Source: Candidatus Woesearchaeota archaeon
GTDB taxonomy: Archaea > Nanobdellota > Nanobdellia > Woesearchaeales > UBA10200
DNA length: 22,265 bases
Reading direction: 5' to 3'
Assembly (NCBI GenBank): GCA_016180275.1
Contig: JACPBN010000045.1
Span: 1-22,265 of the forward strand
In this document: positions 6,486 through 15,149 of the stretch, piece by piece
Layout: every line of letters begins with the position of its first letter
Position numbering within the stretch: the first letter of the stretch is position 1
Made by a program: the position numbers and the translations under genes
Notes under the pieces: generated by a model
The model's input: only the letters and a program-made list of their open reading frames with translations
What the model was told of the DNA's origin: nothing
Databases searched by the model: none

Positions 6486-8087
6486 ATGCAGGCAAAATAT
6501 AAGAAAAACAATAATGTGCTGAACAATCGGCATGATAAGAAATATCTTCTGCTAGCAGCAGCTATATTATATGTTATTATCTACGTTTCATTCTATCCTA
6601 CATTTTATACCTTTGTGGATGAGAATGAGTATCTGCGCGGCTCTTATCTATTGTCTCAAGGCAGGCTAAAAGTCACAGACACTCATCAACAATACAGGTA
6701 CCTGCCATTCACAGACCCTTGCGATAATGATAAGCCGTGTTCCTCAAGCCTGCATTATTCAAACAAGTATCCTCCGGGGATGTTCTTATTATTATTGCCG
6801 TTTACGATCATATCATGGAAGCTTGGGTTTCTTCTTAGTCTGGCTGCACATCTCGCTTCGTTTTATCTCCTGATCAAAATCTTAAGAAAGCTCAGCATAA
6901 ATGAATACTTTGCTCTGCTTTACCTGTTCTTTCCTGGAATCGTCTTTTTCTCAAGAACAATGATGTCAGAGCTTCCAAGCATATTTTTTATTTTGCTCTC
7001 ATTCTATTTTTATATCAAAGAAGACAAAAAAGATAAGGTGTTAGCAGGGATTTTTACAGGAGTAGCTATCTTGATAAGGTATACAAATGCCTTGTTCTTT
7101 ATCGCACTCTCGCTAGCAATGTTCTTAAGATGGCTAAAAGAAACAAGATGGAGACTTAATTCCAGAAATCTGTTCAACAAACAGGCAGTCGATTATCTGT
7201 TATTCTTAATCTCATTTGTGCCATTTTTAATATTATTGCTTCTTTATAATAAACATGCTTATAACGGCTTTTTAAATTTTGGGTATACTCTGCAAAATTC
7301 CGGAGTAAGTGTTGTTCTTTTCAAGTCATTTTATACCTATTTTAAGTACATTGGTGCGTTGTTAATTGTATATCCATTGATGTTGCTTGCACCAATATAC
7401 TATCGTGGAAAGTATAAGCTTGAAATCATATTATCAACATATCTATTTCTGATTGTCTTTGGAATGCAGGACCTGTTCCATTATGATGTAATAAAAAATC
7501 TTATCATCGGAACAAGGTATATGTTTCCGGTCTTGCCTTTGATGCTAATAGCTTATTTTGGGGTTCTTGAGAATGTAATCAATTGGTTAATTAATAGGTA
7601 CAATAGTAAATTTAACCTGAAAACATATCTTTCTCCAAATAAATGCATCTTATTTATAGTTATGATTCTTTTTTTACTGTCAATAACAATTACAAAGGCG
7701 CAGTATGGCTATTCATCCAATCTAGGCTCAATAAAAGATACAATATATAATTCGGTTCCTCCAGATTCAATCATCTACGGCGAGCTGTTTGAGATGATGT
7801 TTATCAACGAACATTTTGGAAACTTAAATGCAATGACAACTGCATACGCTCCATTTTTGCAGAATATGGGCAAATCAGACAAAAAAGAGTTTATCATTGA
7901 CATAAGCTCAAAATATGATGATGACTTGCTAAAAAATCCAAGGGATATTGTCAAGATGAGCACTTCAAAGTCGCATATTTTAATGGTTATCAATGATACT
8001 CATGCAAAACTTTATGCAGAGAACAAAATTAAAGGGAATACAGTAAGATTTTACGAGATAGGGAAATTATCAAATCAAATAACTTAA
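6486..8087 (+). CDS. GT-C fold membrane glycosyltransferase (ArnT/PMT-like, GT39-type)
   Basis: A 533-residue polytopic membrane protein with many hydrophobic helices, the first at about residues 20-37. The first external loop has F-V-D-E-N-E-Y-L (Asp45, Glu46), matching the acidic motif that coordinates metal and lipid phosphate in GT-C enzymes such as ArnT and protein O-mannosyltransferases. F-S-R-T-M-M-S-E-L-P-S is the second family signature, and K-Y-P-P-G follows loop 1. It probably transfers a sugar from a polyprenyl-phosphate donor to a glycan, lipid or protein on the outer face of the membrane. The C-terminal ~140 residues form a soluble tail. It sits downstream of the nucleotide-sugar genes; donor and acceptor are unknown. 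Confidence 0.8.
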   Translation: MQAKYKKNNNVLNNRHDKKYLLLAAAILYVIIYVSFYPTFYTFVDENEYLRGSYLLSQGRLKVTDTHQQYRYLPFTDPCDNDKPCSSSLHYSNKYPPGMFLLLLPFTIISWKLGFLLSLAAHLASFYLLIKILRKLSINEYFALLYLFFPGIVFFSRTMMSELPSIFFILLSFYFYIKEDKKDKVLAGIFTGVAILIRYTNALFFIALSLAMFLRWLKETRWRLNSRNLFNKQAVDYLLFLISFVPFLILLLLYNKHAYNGFLNFGYTLQNSGVSVVLFKSFYTYFKYIGALLIVYPLMLLAPIYYRGKYKLEIILSTYLFLIVFGMQDLFHYDVIKNLIIGTRYMFPVLPLMLIAYFGVLENVINWLINRYNSKFNLKTYLSPNKCILFIVMILFLLSITITKAQYGYSSNLGSIKDTIYNSVPPDSIIYGELFEMMFINEHFGNLNAMTTAYAPFLQNMGKSDKKEFIIDISSKYDDDLLKNPRDIVKMSTSKSHILMVINDTHAKLYAENKIKGNTVRFYEIGKLSNQIT

Positions 8088-8234
8088 CAAAATAACTAAA
8101 ATAATAGGTTCAATAAATTTTATATCACGATCAATAATAAACTCAAAATATCCTATAAACATACCCTATAAACTAAAAATAATTTCCCTAAATGAAAATA
8201 ATCAACTTATCATAAAACCTTGTATCTATTTACA
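8088..8234. promoter_or_regulatory. AT-rich intergenic region with paired direct repeat
   Basis: A 147-base gap between the two GT-C-like genes. It contains two copies of CCTATAAAC in direct orientation, 13 bases apart, around 8151-8172. Each contains a TATA-like core. A promoter here is plausible but not demonstrated; no strong hairpin is seen. Confidence 0.3.
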
Positions 8235-10184
8235 ATGAAAAAACTCATTAACTTAGCAGCTAACTTTGTAAAATTGCATAGATTTGACATATTTGCAGCA
8301 TTATTCTTTCTTGTACTGACAATTCTAATGACTTATCCGCTCATCTTTAATCTCTCAGCTTCAGTCGCTGGCATGGGAGGAGACAGCAGGTGGGCCATCT
8401 GGCAGTTCTGGTGGGCAGACAAGGCATTGGATGAAGGCAGATCATTTTTTCACTCAGATTATCTTTATTATCCTGCCGGAAAAAACATCTCTTTTAACAT
8501 AGACGGAATAATCAACATCTTTGCAGCAGTTTTCATGCATAAGATAGGCTTTTCATTTTATGCAGCATACAATCTTATTTTATTAAGCACATTCTTTTTA
8601 TCTGCATTTGGGGCATATCTTCTTGCAAAATACATCACAAAAGACCAAAAAGCAAGCATAATTGCAGGTATAATATTTGGGTTCTCGCCATATCATATCG
8701 GCCAGAGCCAGGGACATCTTGCATTGGCAACAATAAGCTTTATCCCCTATTTTGTGCTTTACTTTCTCAGGATGAAGGATGCTGCATCTGAGAAAAATGA
8801 TACCAGTCCGCATCAAAAAAGGCCTTATATCAAGTATTCAATCCTTGCAGGAATATTCTTTGCATTGGTTTATTTCAGCTCAGGCTATTATTTAGTTTTC
8901 TCAGTCATTTTTATAGCAATATTTCTTGTTTATCATCTATTTTACGACCACAAACATCTTCTGTCAAAAAATTATATTATCGGCTTTACTGTATTTTCAA
9001 CAGCTTTTCTTGTGGTTGCCTCTCCTCTTCTTTTCATGTCATTGTCAAATGTTGGTGATGTAAGTGTAAAGCGTGACCTGACTGCATCAGTTTGGTTTAG
9101 CGCAGATTCTGCTGCTTTCTTTACTCCTCATCCTTTTCAGACAATGTTTGGAAGTCTAGTCTCTCCGTTATATCAGCGCTTTGATGCAGAAAATCCAGAT
9201 AAGCAGCTATCTGGCTATTATATATCAGGCACTCCTGCAGAGGCAAGCGTGTTTTTAGGGTATACAGTGATTGCCCTGGCTCTACTAAGCATCTATTATT
9301 ACAGAAAAAAATTTCTTGACAGGGATAAGCTAAGATTTTGGTATGTTCTAGGAATTATATTTTTAGTATTATCACTTGGCCCTGTGCTGAAGTTTTTTGG
9401 GATCATCACTATTCCTGCAGCAAATCTTGGGCTGGATAAGTTCTTTATGAATTTTGAGAATGATCTTCCTAAACAGGCAATCTCCCTGCTAAAAACAAGC
9501 ATAGGCATCCCTCTACCTTATCTTGCAGTCTATTTCATGCCGTTTTTTTCCATGGCGAGAACAGCTTCAAGGTTCAGCTTATTCGGGTTTTTGGCATTGT
9601 CTATTATTGTGAGTTATTTGCTTTCAATGGTCTTAAGAAACAGGGAGAGAATTAGGATATTTTCTGTCAATTTCTCAAAGAATATCTTTATAATAATTGT
9701 TATTGCCTTAATCATTCTTGAATATGCCTCAATACCATTTTCCATGACACAGTTCAATGTTCCTAAATATTATTCAGCTCTTGCAGCTCAAAAAGATGAA
9801 GACGGAAAAAATAGTTTTGCAGTCATGGAGCTTCCTTATCAATATAAATATATTCTTGATCAGATGTTTTACATGACTGTGCATGAAAAGCCGATAGCTA
9901 CGAGCTTTAAAGGCAGAGTTACATCTGGTGATGAGAATTTTATCCGCTCAGATGAATTTATAGCATGGCTGATCTACCCAAATCTTGGGCAAGTTCCTGA
10001 TGAGAAAATGGTTTCTTCAGGGATACAAAAGCTAAAGCAGGCAAACATAAGAAAAATCATCATCCATAAATATCCTGATGACATGGAGTATTATGGTGTT
10101 GTCAATAATCTTTTTGAAAATATTCAGAATCAATTAACAAAAGAATACGAAGATGATGAGCTTAGCGTGTATGAGGTTTGGTAA
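8235..10184 (+). CDS. Large polytopic membrane protein, predicted GT-C-type glycosyltransferase
   Basis: About 649 residues from the preferred ATG at 8235; an in-frame upstream start at 8220 adds five residues. Twelve or more hydrophobic segments are visible. The first loop has T-Y-P-L-I-F-N-L and then G-M-G-G-D-S-R-W-A-I-W-Q-F-W-W, followed by Y-L-Y-Y-P-A-G-K-N-I, F-G-F-S-P-Y-H-I-G-Q and a G-H-L-A-L-A segment. This pattern is shared with a widespread unnamed family of bacterial and archaeal membrane proteins thought to be GT-C enzymes; Asp50 in the first loop would be the catalytic acid. M-A-R-T-A-S-R-F also recurs in these proteins. The C-terminal ~120 residues are soluble. Function beyond likely glycan transfer is not determinable. 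Confidence 0.68.
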   Translation: MKKLINLAANFVKLHRFDIFAALFFLVLTILMTYPLIFNLSASVAGMGGDSRWAIWQFWWADKALDEGRSFFHSDYLYYPAGKNISFNIDGIINIFAAVFMHKIGFSFYAAYNLILLSTFFLSAFGAYLLAKYITKDQKASIIAGIIFGFSPYHIGQSQGHLALATISFIPYFVLYFLRMKDAASEKNDTSPHQKRPYIKYSILAGIFFALVYFSSGYYLVFSVIFIAIFLVYHLFYDHKHLLSKNYIIGFTVFSTAFLVVASPLLFMSLSNVGDVSVKRDLTASVWFSADSAAFFTPHPFQTMFGSLVSPLYQRFDAENPDKQLSGYYISGTPAEASVFLGYTVIALALLSIYYYRKKFLDRDKLRFWYVLGIIFLVLSLGPVLKFFGIITIPAANLGLDKFFMNFENDLPKQAISLLKTSIGIPLPYLAVYFMPFFSMARTASRFSLFGFLALSIIVSYLLSMVLRNRERIRIFSVNFSKNIFIIIVIALIILEYASIPFSMTQFNVPKYYSALAAQKDEDGKNSFAVMELPYQYKYILDQMFYMTVHEKPIATSFKGRVTSGDENFIRSDEFIAWLIYPNLGQVPDEKMVSSGIQKLKQANIRKIIIHKYPDDMEYYGVVNNLFENIQNQLTKEYEDDELSVYEVW

Positions 10185-10198
10185 CTACATATCTGCAT

Positions 10199-11218
10199 TT
10201 AATCAACTCTCTCCATCATCTCATCTGTAATAAGGAAGTCATCAACAAACCTCACGACCCTGCCTTTCTTGCTCTTCTGATCTGCAACTTTCTTTACTTT
10301 CTCTTTTAGCACTAAATTTCTTATCAGAATCTCCTGCTCGTTTACTCCCAATAAAGTACGCATGTGTGATGTGCTGCTGAAGCGGCAGTTTATCTCAAAT
10401 ATAACAGGCTTGTTATCCTTAATCCTTAACTGAAAATTGCACGGCCCAAAAACACCAAGCTTTTCAGCTGCTTTTGCGCAGTAATCAGTTATCTTTTTGT
10501 CATCGACAGGCTCTGCCATCTGGCTTACTCCCCATCTTGGCTGGAGCTTTCTCTTCAATGCAATACTACTCAGCAATTTTCCTCTCTCCATCAAAATTCC
10601 GACTGTGAATTCTCCATGCTCATCAGGAAGATATTCCTGCAGAAGATAATCTTTTGATCCTAAGGAATTAATTGCATGCAATGCTTCCTCCAGTGTCCTG
10701 TAAACAAATACTCCGATAGAATTCTGGCCATGCCTTGGCTTTGCAACTATAGGTAGCCCAACTTGTTTTACAAATTTTCTTATATTCTCCTGAGACAAGT
10801 CAACAGTTGATCTTGCATAATTTAACCTATTCTGTTCCAGAAACTTCTGTGTTCTCCACTTATCTGCGCTTATCTCGATCGCTTTCTCATTACTTACTGT
10901 CACTATCGCATCAGTCTCATCCTCAATCTCTTTTTTATGCATAGCAAGAACTTTCGTCTCCTGTGTAGAGCCTATGAATATGATATCAATCTTTTCTTTT
11001 AAGCAGACCTCTTTTATTTTTGCAATATAATCCTTCTCATGGGAAGCCTTTGGCACAACATATCCTTTATCTGCCATGTACAAGCCAGCGGCATCTTTTG
11101 ATATATCTGCAGCAATAATCTTAGTGTTTAGCCTAGAAGATGCTTTAGCAGCTTTCAATGACTGGATATAGCCTATCGCTATGATCGATCCTGCGCCTGT
11201 GATTAGGATGTTTGCCAT
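10199..11218 (-). CDS. ATP-grasp ligase (carbamoyl-phosphate-synthase-like)
   Basis: A 339-residue protein from the ATG at 11218. Order of parts: N-terminal pre-ATP-grasp Rossmann-like domain starting M-A-N-I-L-I-T-G-A-G-S; S-A-D-K-W-R-T-Q-K-F-L at the domain junction; P-I-V-A-K-P-R-H-G-Q-N-S-I-G-V for the phosphate-binding loop; Y-L-L-Q-E-Y-L-P-D-E-H-G-E-F-T-V; and the metal-binding I-F-E-I-N-C-R-F-S-S-T. ATP-grasp enzymes activate a carboxylate as acyl phosphate and join it to an amine or other nucleophile. Here it could attach an amino acid or acid to an amino sugar. The longer reading to 11269 is unlikely: the ATG at 11218 fits the family N-terminus and has a TATA-like box 25-30 bases upstream. 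It is convergent with the GT-C-like gene. Confidence 0.85.
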   Translation of the reverse strand: MANILITGAGSIIAIGYIQSLKAAKASSRLNTKIIAADISKDAAGLYMADKGYVVPKASHEKDYIAKIKEVCLKEKIDIIFIGSTQETKVLAMHKKEIEDETDAIVTVSNEKAIEISADKWRTQKFLEQNRLNYARSTVDLSQENIRKFVKQVGLPIVAKPRHGQNSIGVFVYRTLEEALHAINSLGSKDYLLQEYLPDEHGEFTVGILMERGKLLSSIALKRKLQPRWGVSQMAEPVDDKKITDYCAKAAEKLGVFGPCNFQLRIKDNKPVIFEINCRFSSTSHMRTLLGVNEQEILIRNLVLKEKVKKVADQKSKKGRVVRFVDDFLITDEMMERVD

Positions 11219-11242
11219 AAATATAGTAGTTATCTCTTTTTG

Positions 11243-11248
11243 TTTAAA
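11243..11248 (-). promoter_or_regulatory. TATA-like box for the ATP-grasp gene
   Basis: TTTAAA, within CTTTTAAACA on the minus strand, 25-30 bases upstream of the ATG at 11218. The spacing supports a leaderless transcript and decides the start in favour of 11218. Confidence 0.4.
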
Positions 11249-11270
11249 AGATTTTCTGGTAAAACTCAAT

Positions 11271-11280
11271 AAATATATAT
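11271..11280 (+). promoter_or_regulatory. TATA box for the SDR gene
   Basis: AAATATATAT, 26-35 bases upstream of the ATG at 11306, suggesting a leaderless transcript. Between it and the ATG lies GGAAT-AAAAC-ATTCC (11287-11301), a perfect 5-base inverted repeat that could serve as an operator. Confidence 0.5.
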
Positions 11281-11305
11281 AGTCTTGGAATAAAACATTC
11301 CTTTT

Positions 11306-12058
11306 ATGGATACCTTACAAAATAAAAAAACACATGAACATGATTTCTCTACTAGCAATAATGAAAATCCAGGGCCATCAACTTGTTTAGCAAATAAGAC
11401 TGTTCTCGTAACCGGCTCAAGCATAGGAATCGGGAAAGAAACTGCTTTCCTATTTGCCAAAGAAAAATGCAAGGTCATAATTACCTATTATAAAGATAAA
11501 GAAGAGGCATCTTTAGTATTAAAAAAATGCATCGATGCCGGCTCTCCAGAAGCATATGCTCTGAAATTGAATGTTATGGATAATGCAAGCATAATGAAAC
11601 TAGTTAAGACAGCTGTTGGCAAATTTAAAAAGATAGATATATTAGTTAATAATGCAGGGCATTGTTGCACAAAAGAGCTAAATACCCAAACATTTGAAGA
11701 TACAGAGGCTCAGATAAGAACTAACTTGGAAGGATTGATAAAAATAACAAAAGCATTTCTGCCGTATATAAATGAAATGATCATAAACATAGGAAGTGGC
11801 GCAGGAAAGAAAGGATATAAAGACTTGACAACTTACTGTGCAACCAAGTTTGGGGTGAGAGGCTTTACACAGGCATTGGCTGAAGAGTTTCCTGCGCTTA
11901 AGATATATTGCGTTAACCCTGGAAGAACAGCAACAAGAATGACTAATTTTAAGGGAAGGCCATGTGAACAGGTGGCTGCAGTTATTGTAAATGCCTCAAA
12001 AGGCATCTATCCAATATCTCAGGATCATGATATCGATGTCTGGGATGTGCTCAAATAA
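11306..12058 (+). CDS. Short-chain dehydrogenase/reductase
   Basis: A 250-residue classical SDR with a complete active site: T-G-S-S-I-G-I-G at 36-43 for the dinucleotide, N-N-A-G at 114-117, catalytic Ser163 in N-I-G-S-G-A-G, and Y-C-A-T-K (Tyr176, Lys180). V-N-P-G-R-T-A-T-R-M is the usual P-G region. About 28 N-terminal residues before L-A-N-K-T-V-L-V are polar and not conserved in the family. The C-terminus lacks the full G-G-x final segment of FabG enzymes and is short. The substrate may be a sugar, keto acid or acyl group; position between ATP-grasp and deacetylase genes suggests a glycan precursor. The ATG at 11306 has a good TATA box at leaderless spacing. Confidence 0.85.
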   Translation: MDTLQNKKTHEHDFSTSNNENPGPSTCLANKTVLVTGSSIGIGKETAFLFAKEKCKVIITYYKDKEEASLVLKKCIDAGSPEAYALKLNVMDNASIMKLVKTAVGKFKKIDILVNNAGHCCTKELNTQTFEDTEAQIRTNLEGLIKITKAFLPYINEMIINIGSGAGKKGYKDLTTYCATKFGVRGFTQALAEEFPALKIYCVNPGRTATRMTNFKGRPCEQVAAVIVNASKGIYPISQDHDIDVWDVLK

Positions 12059-12177
12059 TTGTTATTAACCAGTAAAATATATAAAGCGAAATATATAATG
12101 CTTCATATTATGAACTTTATTTATTATTGTTTATGTGCTAAATCCTGATGTAAATTATCTGTTGGGGTATCTTTAAC
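12059..12177 (+). promoter_or_regulatory. Upstream region of the PIG-L gene with two TATA-like boxes
   Basis: Two near-identical copies of AAATATATAA occur at about 12075 and 12089. Further down, the 19 bases at 12132-12150 match 17 of 19 bases of a stretch upstream of the DegT-fold gene (2243-2261). Which element drives transcription is uncertain. Confidence 0.35.
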
Positions 12178-12795
12178 ATGTCAAGAAAAATTGTATTGGC
12201 AATAGGCGCGCATCCTGATGATATTGAGTATGGCTGCGGCGGAACATTATTAAAGCATGTAAAGCATGGCGATGATGTATATATCCTGGTCTTGACATTG
12301 GGCGAGCAGGGAGAAAAAGACAAGAGTGCAGGCGCAAGAAAAAAGGAGGCAGAAAACTCTGCTAAAGGCATAGGTGTAAATGGGATTAATTTTGGCAATT
12401 TAAAAGATACAAGAGTAGCTCATTCCATTGAAACTATATCTATAATTGAAAGCTTGCTCGATAGGATCAATCCAGATATTATTTATACCCATAACAAGAA
12501 CGATACACACCAGGACCATAAAAATGCTTCATTATCTACATTATCTGCAGCAAGAAATGTCAAGACTATCCTTATGTATGAAAGCCCATCAAGCACACAT
12601 GAATTTAAGCCTCAGTTTTTTGTCTCTATCGATGAATTCATAGAAAAAAAGCTAGAATTGCTAAAGCTGCACACCTCACAGGAGAGAAAAAGGTATATGG
12701 AAATCCAGGCTCTTCGCGGACTGGCAATGTTCCGCGGCTATGAGGCAAGAGCACAATTTGCAGAGGCATTTGAGGTATATAGGATAGTAGATTAA
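12178..12795 (+). CDS. PIG-L / LmbE-family N-deacetylase
   Basis: A 205-residue zinc-dependent deacetylase of the PIG-L/LmbE family. The metal motif A-H-P-D-D is at residues 11-15 with the flanking I-E-Y-G-C-G-G-T-L; the second metal-ligand region is T-H-N-K-N-D-T-H-Q-D-H (104-114). L-T-L-G-E-Q-G and R-K-K-E-A are also typical. Family members remove N-acetyl groups from GlcNAc-containing substrates such as GlcNAc-PI, mycothiol and bacillithiol precursors, or nucleotide and lipid sugars. In this glycan locus it could expose an amine for re-acylation by the ATP-grasp or ACP-dependent enzymes; that link is inference. Length is normal for the family's compact members, and a radical SAM gene follows after 34 bases. 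Confidence 0.92.
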   Translation: MSRKIVLAIGAHPDDIEYGCGGTLLKHVKHGDDVYILVLTLGEQGEKDKSAGARKKEAENSAKGIGVNGINFGNLKDTRVAHSIETISIIESLLDRINPDIIYTHNKNDTHQDHKNASLSTLSAARNVKTILMYESPSSTHEFKPQFFVSIDEFIEKKLELLKLHTSQERKRYMEIQALRGLAMFRGYEARAQFAEAFEVYRIVD

Positions 12796-12829
12796 TTATA
12801 TGATGGCTAAATAATGCAAGAGCGTAAAA

Positions 12830-14197
12830 ATGAATATCTTATTATATGCGTCTAATCCAGCTGCACAAGATGAACCTAATCTCTCACTCACATATCTTGC
12901 GGCGTATGTCAGGGCATATGTTCCAGATGTGAACTTTAAGATATTGTTCCAGCTGCAGTGGGATGCTAGTGAAATACAGAAATTTGCTCCTGACTTAATA
13001 GGAATAACCTCCTTAAGTCCTCATATCAATCATGTTAAGCAATGGGTCAGCAAATTCAAAGAGATTCTAAATGTGCCTATCATCATGGGCGGACATCACA
13101 TCTCTAATCTACCAAGCCATCTGCCTAATGGATGTGAAGTTGGCATTATTGGTGAGGGGGAGGAAACATTTAAGGAGCTTGTGCTGCACTTAAGGGATAA
13201 TGGGCTTAGGTTTGATCTGTCAAAGTTATCTCAGGTAAAGGGGATAGTGTACAGGGATGCACAAGGAAAATTTATAATTACAGAAAAACGCCCACAAATA
13301 GTTAATCTGGATACAGTGCCTTTTCCTGCTAGGGACCTGATAGATATGGAATATTATCTAAAGGACCATAATATATTCGGTGACAGGATGGGACGTGGGA
13401 CATTCATGTTTACCTCCAGGGGGTGCCCATACCGTTGCCAATATTGCGCTTCAACAGCATTTTGGGGAAAACTAGTGCGCTATAACTCTCCTGAATATGT
13501 TATCAATGAAATAAAACATTTGATTGAAAATTATGATGTAAAGCTTATTCGCATTTATGATGACTTATTTGCATTTGACAAAAGAAGGCTGAAATCCATA
13601 GTAGATCTTATTGTCAAGGAAAGAATCAATGAAAAAGTGGAATTTGGGGTATATTCACGAACAAATGTATTTGATGATGAGCTATGCGAGCTATTAAAAA
13701 AAATGAATGTAACTCATGTTGATTTTGGGTTTGAGTCTGGCTCTCAGCGTATACTGAAATACCTCAAATATGGCTCAACTACACCTGAGCTTGGCATTAA
13801 GGCAGTAGGCTTATGCAGAAAACATGGGTTCAAAGTAGGCGGAACATTTATCATAGGCTCTCCAGATGAGACTGAAGAAGAGATTATGGAAACATTCGAA
13901 TTTGTCAAGAAACTGGATCTTGACAAGTTTGGCGCTTATATCCTTGTCCCATTTCCTGGCACGCCTTTGTGGCATTGGGCGATCCAGAACGGGAAAGTAA
14001 GCGAAGATATGGATTTTTCAAAGCTAACGATGAATAAAAGAGGCGGGCTTACAAAAGATGACCTTGATAATGTTATCATAGTAAATGATAAGCTAAAGCG
14101 AGAAAGGATAATTGAGCTTTATAATATGTTTGAAGAAGAAAGAGCCAAGAAATTTGCATATCGTTGGGACATAAAACATCGAAATTCTGAGATGTAG
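12830..14197 (+). CDS. B12-binding-domain radical SAM protein
   Basis: 455 residues. The N-terminal half (about 1-150) is a cobalamin-binding-like Rossmann domain with D-L-I-G-I-T-S-L-S-P-H, I-I-M-G-G-H-H and I-I-G-E-G-E-E-T-F; the classical D-x-H-x-x-G lower-ligand motif is not seen, which is common in this class. The radical SAM domain begins with T-S-R-G-C-P-Y-R-C-Q-Y-C (Cys199, Cys203, Cys206 for the [4Fe-4S] cluster). F-G-F-E-S-G-S, G-G-T-F-I-I-G and Y-I-L-V-P-F-P-G-T-P-L are further landmarks. Such enzymes often methylate or rearrange unactivated carbons in natural products, lipids and glycans. A TATA-like run lies at about 12793-12803, giving a leaderless start. The substrate cannot be predicted. 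Confidence 0.9.
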   Translation: MNILLYASNPAAQDEPNLSLTYLAAYVRAYVPDVNFKILFQLQWDASEIQKFAPDLIGITSLSPHINHVKQWVSKFKEILNVPIIMGGHHISNLPSHLPNGCEVGIIGEGEETFKELVLHLRDNGLRFDLSKLSQVKGIVYRDAQGKFIITEKRPQIVNLDTVPFPARDLIDMEYYLKDHNIFGDRMGRGTFMFTSRGCPYRCQYCASTAFWGKLVRYNSPEYVINEIKHLIENYDVKLIRIYDDLFAFDKRRLKSIVDLIVKERINEKVEFGVYSRTNVFDDELCELLKKMNVTHVDFGFESGSQRILKYLKYGSTTPELGIKAVGLCRKHGFKVGGTFIIGSPDETEEEIMETFEFVKKLDLDKFGAYILVPFPGTPLWHWAIQNGKVSEDMDFSKLTMNKRGGLTKDDLDNVIIVNDKLKRERIIELYNMFEEERAKKFAYRWDIKHRNSEM

Positions 14198-14222
14198 GGC
14201 ATCAACAGATCAATTTGCATTT

Positions 14223-14957
14223 TCATCTCTGTACACCTAAAATCCTATTGACCCTCCATAATATCCCATATTTTATGCAACTGCATAGGAATGATATGGT
14301 TGTCCTAAATACATTGATCCTCTTACTATAGCGGTTTCTGATAAAAGGGCTTATTTGCACTTCCTTAATCCTTAAATCCTCTCTGAGAGCATAATACAAT
14401 AACTCTAACTGGAAGCTGAAATCTTCATTCTGGAGTCTGCTGCTAATCCTCTTTATCCAGTCTCTTTTAAACATCATTGAAGAGCCAGCATCTGTAACAT
14501 GCATACTTATTTTTAGTATTAATGAAAATGATGTGCTTAAAATGTTTCTGAGCATGCTTGATCCGCGGTGTTTTCTGTTTAAATGCTTTGATGCAACTAT
14601 AAAATCAAACCTGCCGATAACTGATAAAGCACGGGGAATAAAGCTCTTGTCATATTCTCCATCTGCCTGAGCATATGTTATCCATTCATTAGATGCTTTT
14701 TCAATACCCTTTCGGATACCAATTCCAAAACCTTTCCTTATAGTCGAGATGCACTTTATCTCGTTATGCTTGGCACATAATTTTTCAGCAATTTTTTTTG
14801 TATCATCAGTGCTGCCGTTATCACATATTATTATCTCAAAAGATTTCAGGGCATGCCTTAATGCTTTCAATTCTTTTAATAGCCCTAAGGCAGTCTCCTC
14901 AATCAACTGCTCTTCATTATATGCAGGCACTAGCACACTAAGCGTTGTCTTTCTCAT
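14223..14957 (-). CDS. Family 2 glycosyltransferase (Dpm1-like)
   Basis: About 244 residues. The GT-A nucleotide-binding fold shows L-S-V-L-V-P-A-Y-N-E-E at 6-16, I-I-I-C-D-N-G-S-T-D-D-T at 42-53, R-K-G-F-G-I-G-I-R-K-G-I and, in the metal-binding region, A-Q-A-D-G-E-Y-D (97-103). This resembles dolichyl-phosphate mannose/glucose synthases, which charge a polyprenyl phosphate with a sugar. A longer reading starts with TTG at 14975. The ATG at 14957 is chosen because a clear TATA box sits 24-33 bases upstream. The divergent neighbour is an LPG-synthase-TM protein; in haloarchaeal AglD these two domains are one protein. It is convergent with the radical SAM gene. Confidence 0.88.
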   Translation of the reverse strand: MRKTTLSVLVPAYNEEQLIEETALGLLKELKALRHALKSFEIIICDNGSTDDTKKIAEKLCAKHNEIKCISTIRKGFGIGIRKGIEKASNEWITYAQADGEYDKSFIPRALSVIGRFDFIVASKHLNRKHRGSSMLRNILSTSFSLILKISMHVTDAGSSMMFKRDWIKRISSRLQNEDFSFQLELLYYALREDLRIKEVQISPFIRNRYSKRINVFRTTISFLCSCIKYGILWRVNRILGVQR

Positions 14958-14980
14958 TTTCAATAGCTGCTCCAAATCGC

Positions 14981-14990
14981 TTTATATATA
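14981..14990 (-). promoter_or_regulatory. TATA box for the GT2 gene
   Basis: TATATATAAA on the minus strand, 24-33 bases upstream of the ATG at 14957. This is the cleanest TATA-to-ATG leaderless arrangement in the window and fixes the start of the GT2 gene. Confidence 0.55.
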
Positions 14991-15118
14991 ATTTTAATAT
15001 AAGCTATACAGACATGTTATGACGCATCTAATCTATATTCATCTATCTATACAATTCATATTACCAAAAGCTTTAAAAACTTTTCTCATAGCCAGTATAG
15101 CTATAATGAATCTCTGGC

Positions 15119-15127
15119 TTAATATAT
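15119..15127 (+). promoter_or_regulatory. TATA-like box for the UPF0104 gene
   Basis: TTAATATAT, 23-31 bases upstream of the ATG at 15150, consistent with leaderless transcription from that ATG rather than the in-frame ATG at 15189. Confidence 0.45.
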
Positions 15128-15149
15128 CATTGTACATCTCTTTTATAAC

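Noticed and set aside
8151..8172. CCTATAAAC direct repeat as a CRISPR or protein-binding array
   Set aside because: Only two 9-base copies in AT-rich DNA; too short and too few for an array.
11266..11478. Minus-strand frame over the start of the SDR gene
   Set aside because: It is antisense to a well-supported SDR with full motifs and has no domain of its own.
14957..14975. TTG start for the GT2 gene at 14975
   Set aside because: The TATA box at 14981-14990 would be only 6-15 bases from it; the ATG at 14957 has correct spacing and the family N-terminus.
15066..15085. AAAAG...CTTTT inverted repeat in the GT2/UPF0104 divergent region
   Set aside because: Five-base A/T-dominated arms are expected by chance in this composition.
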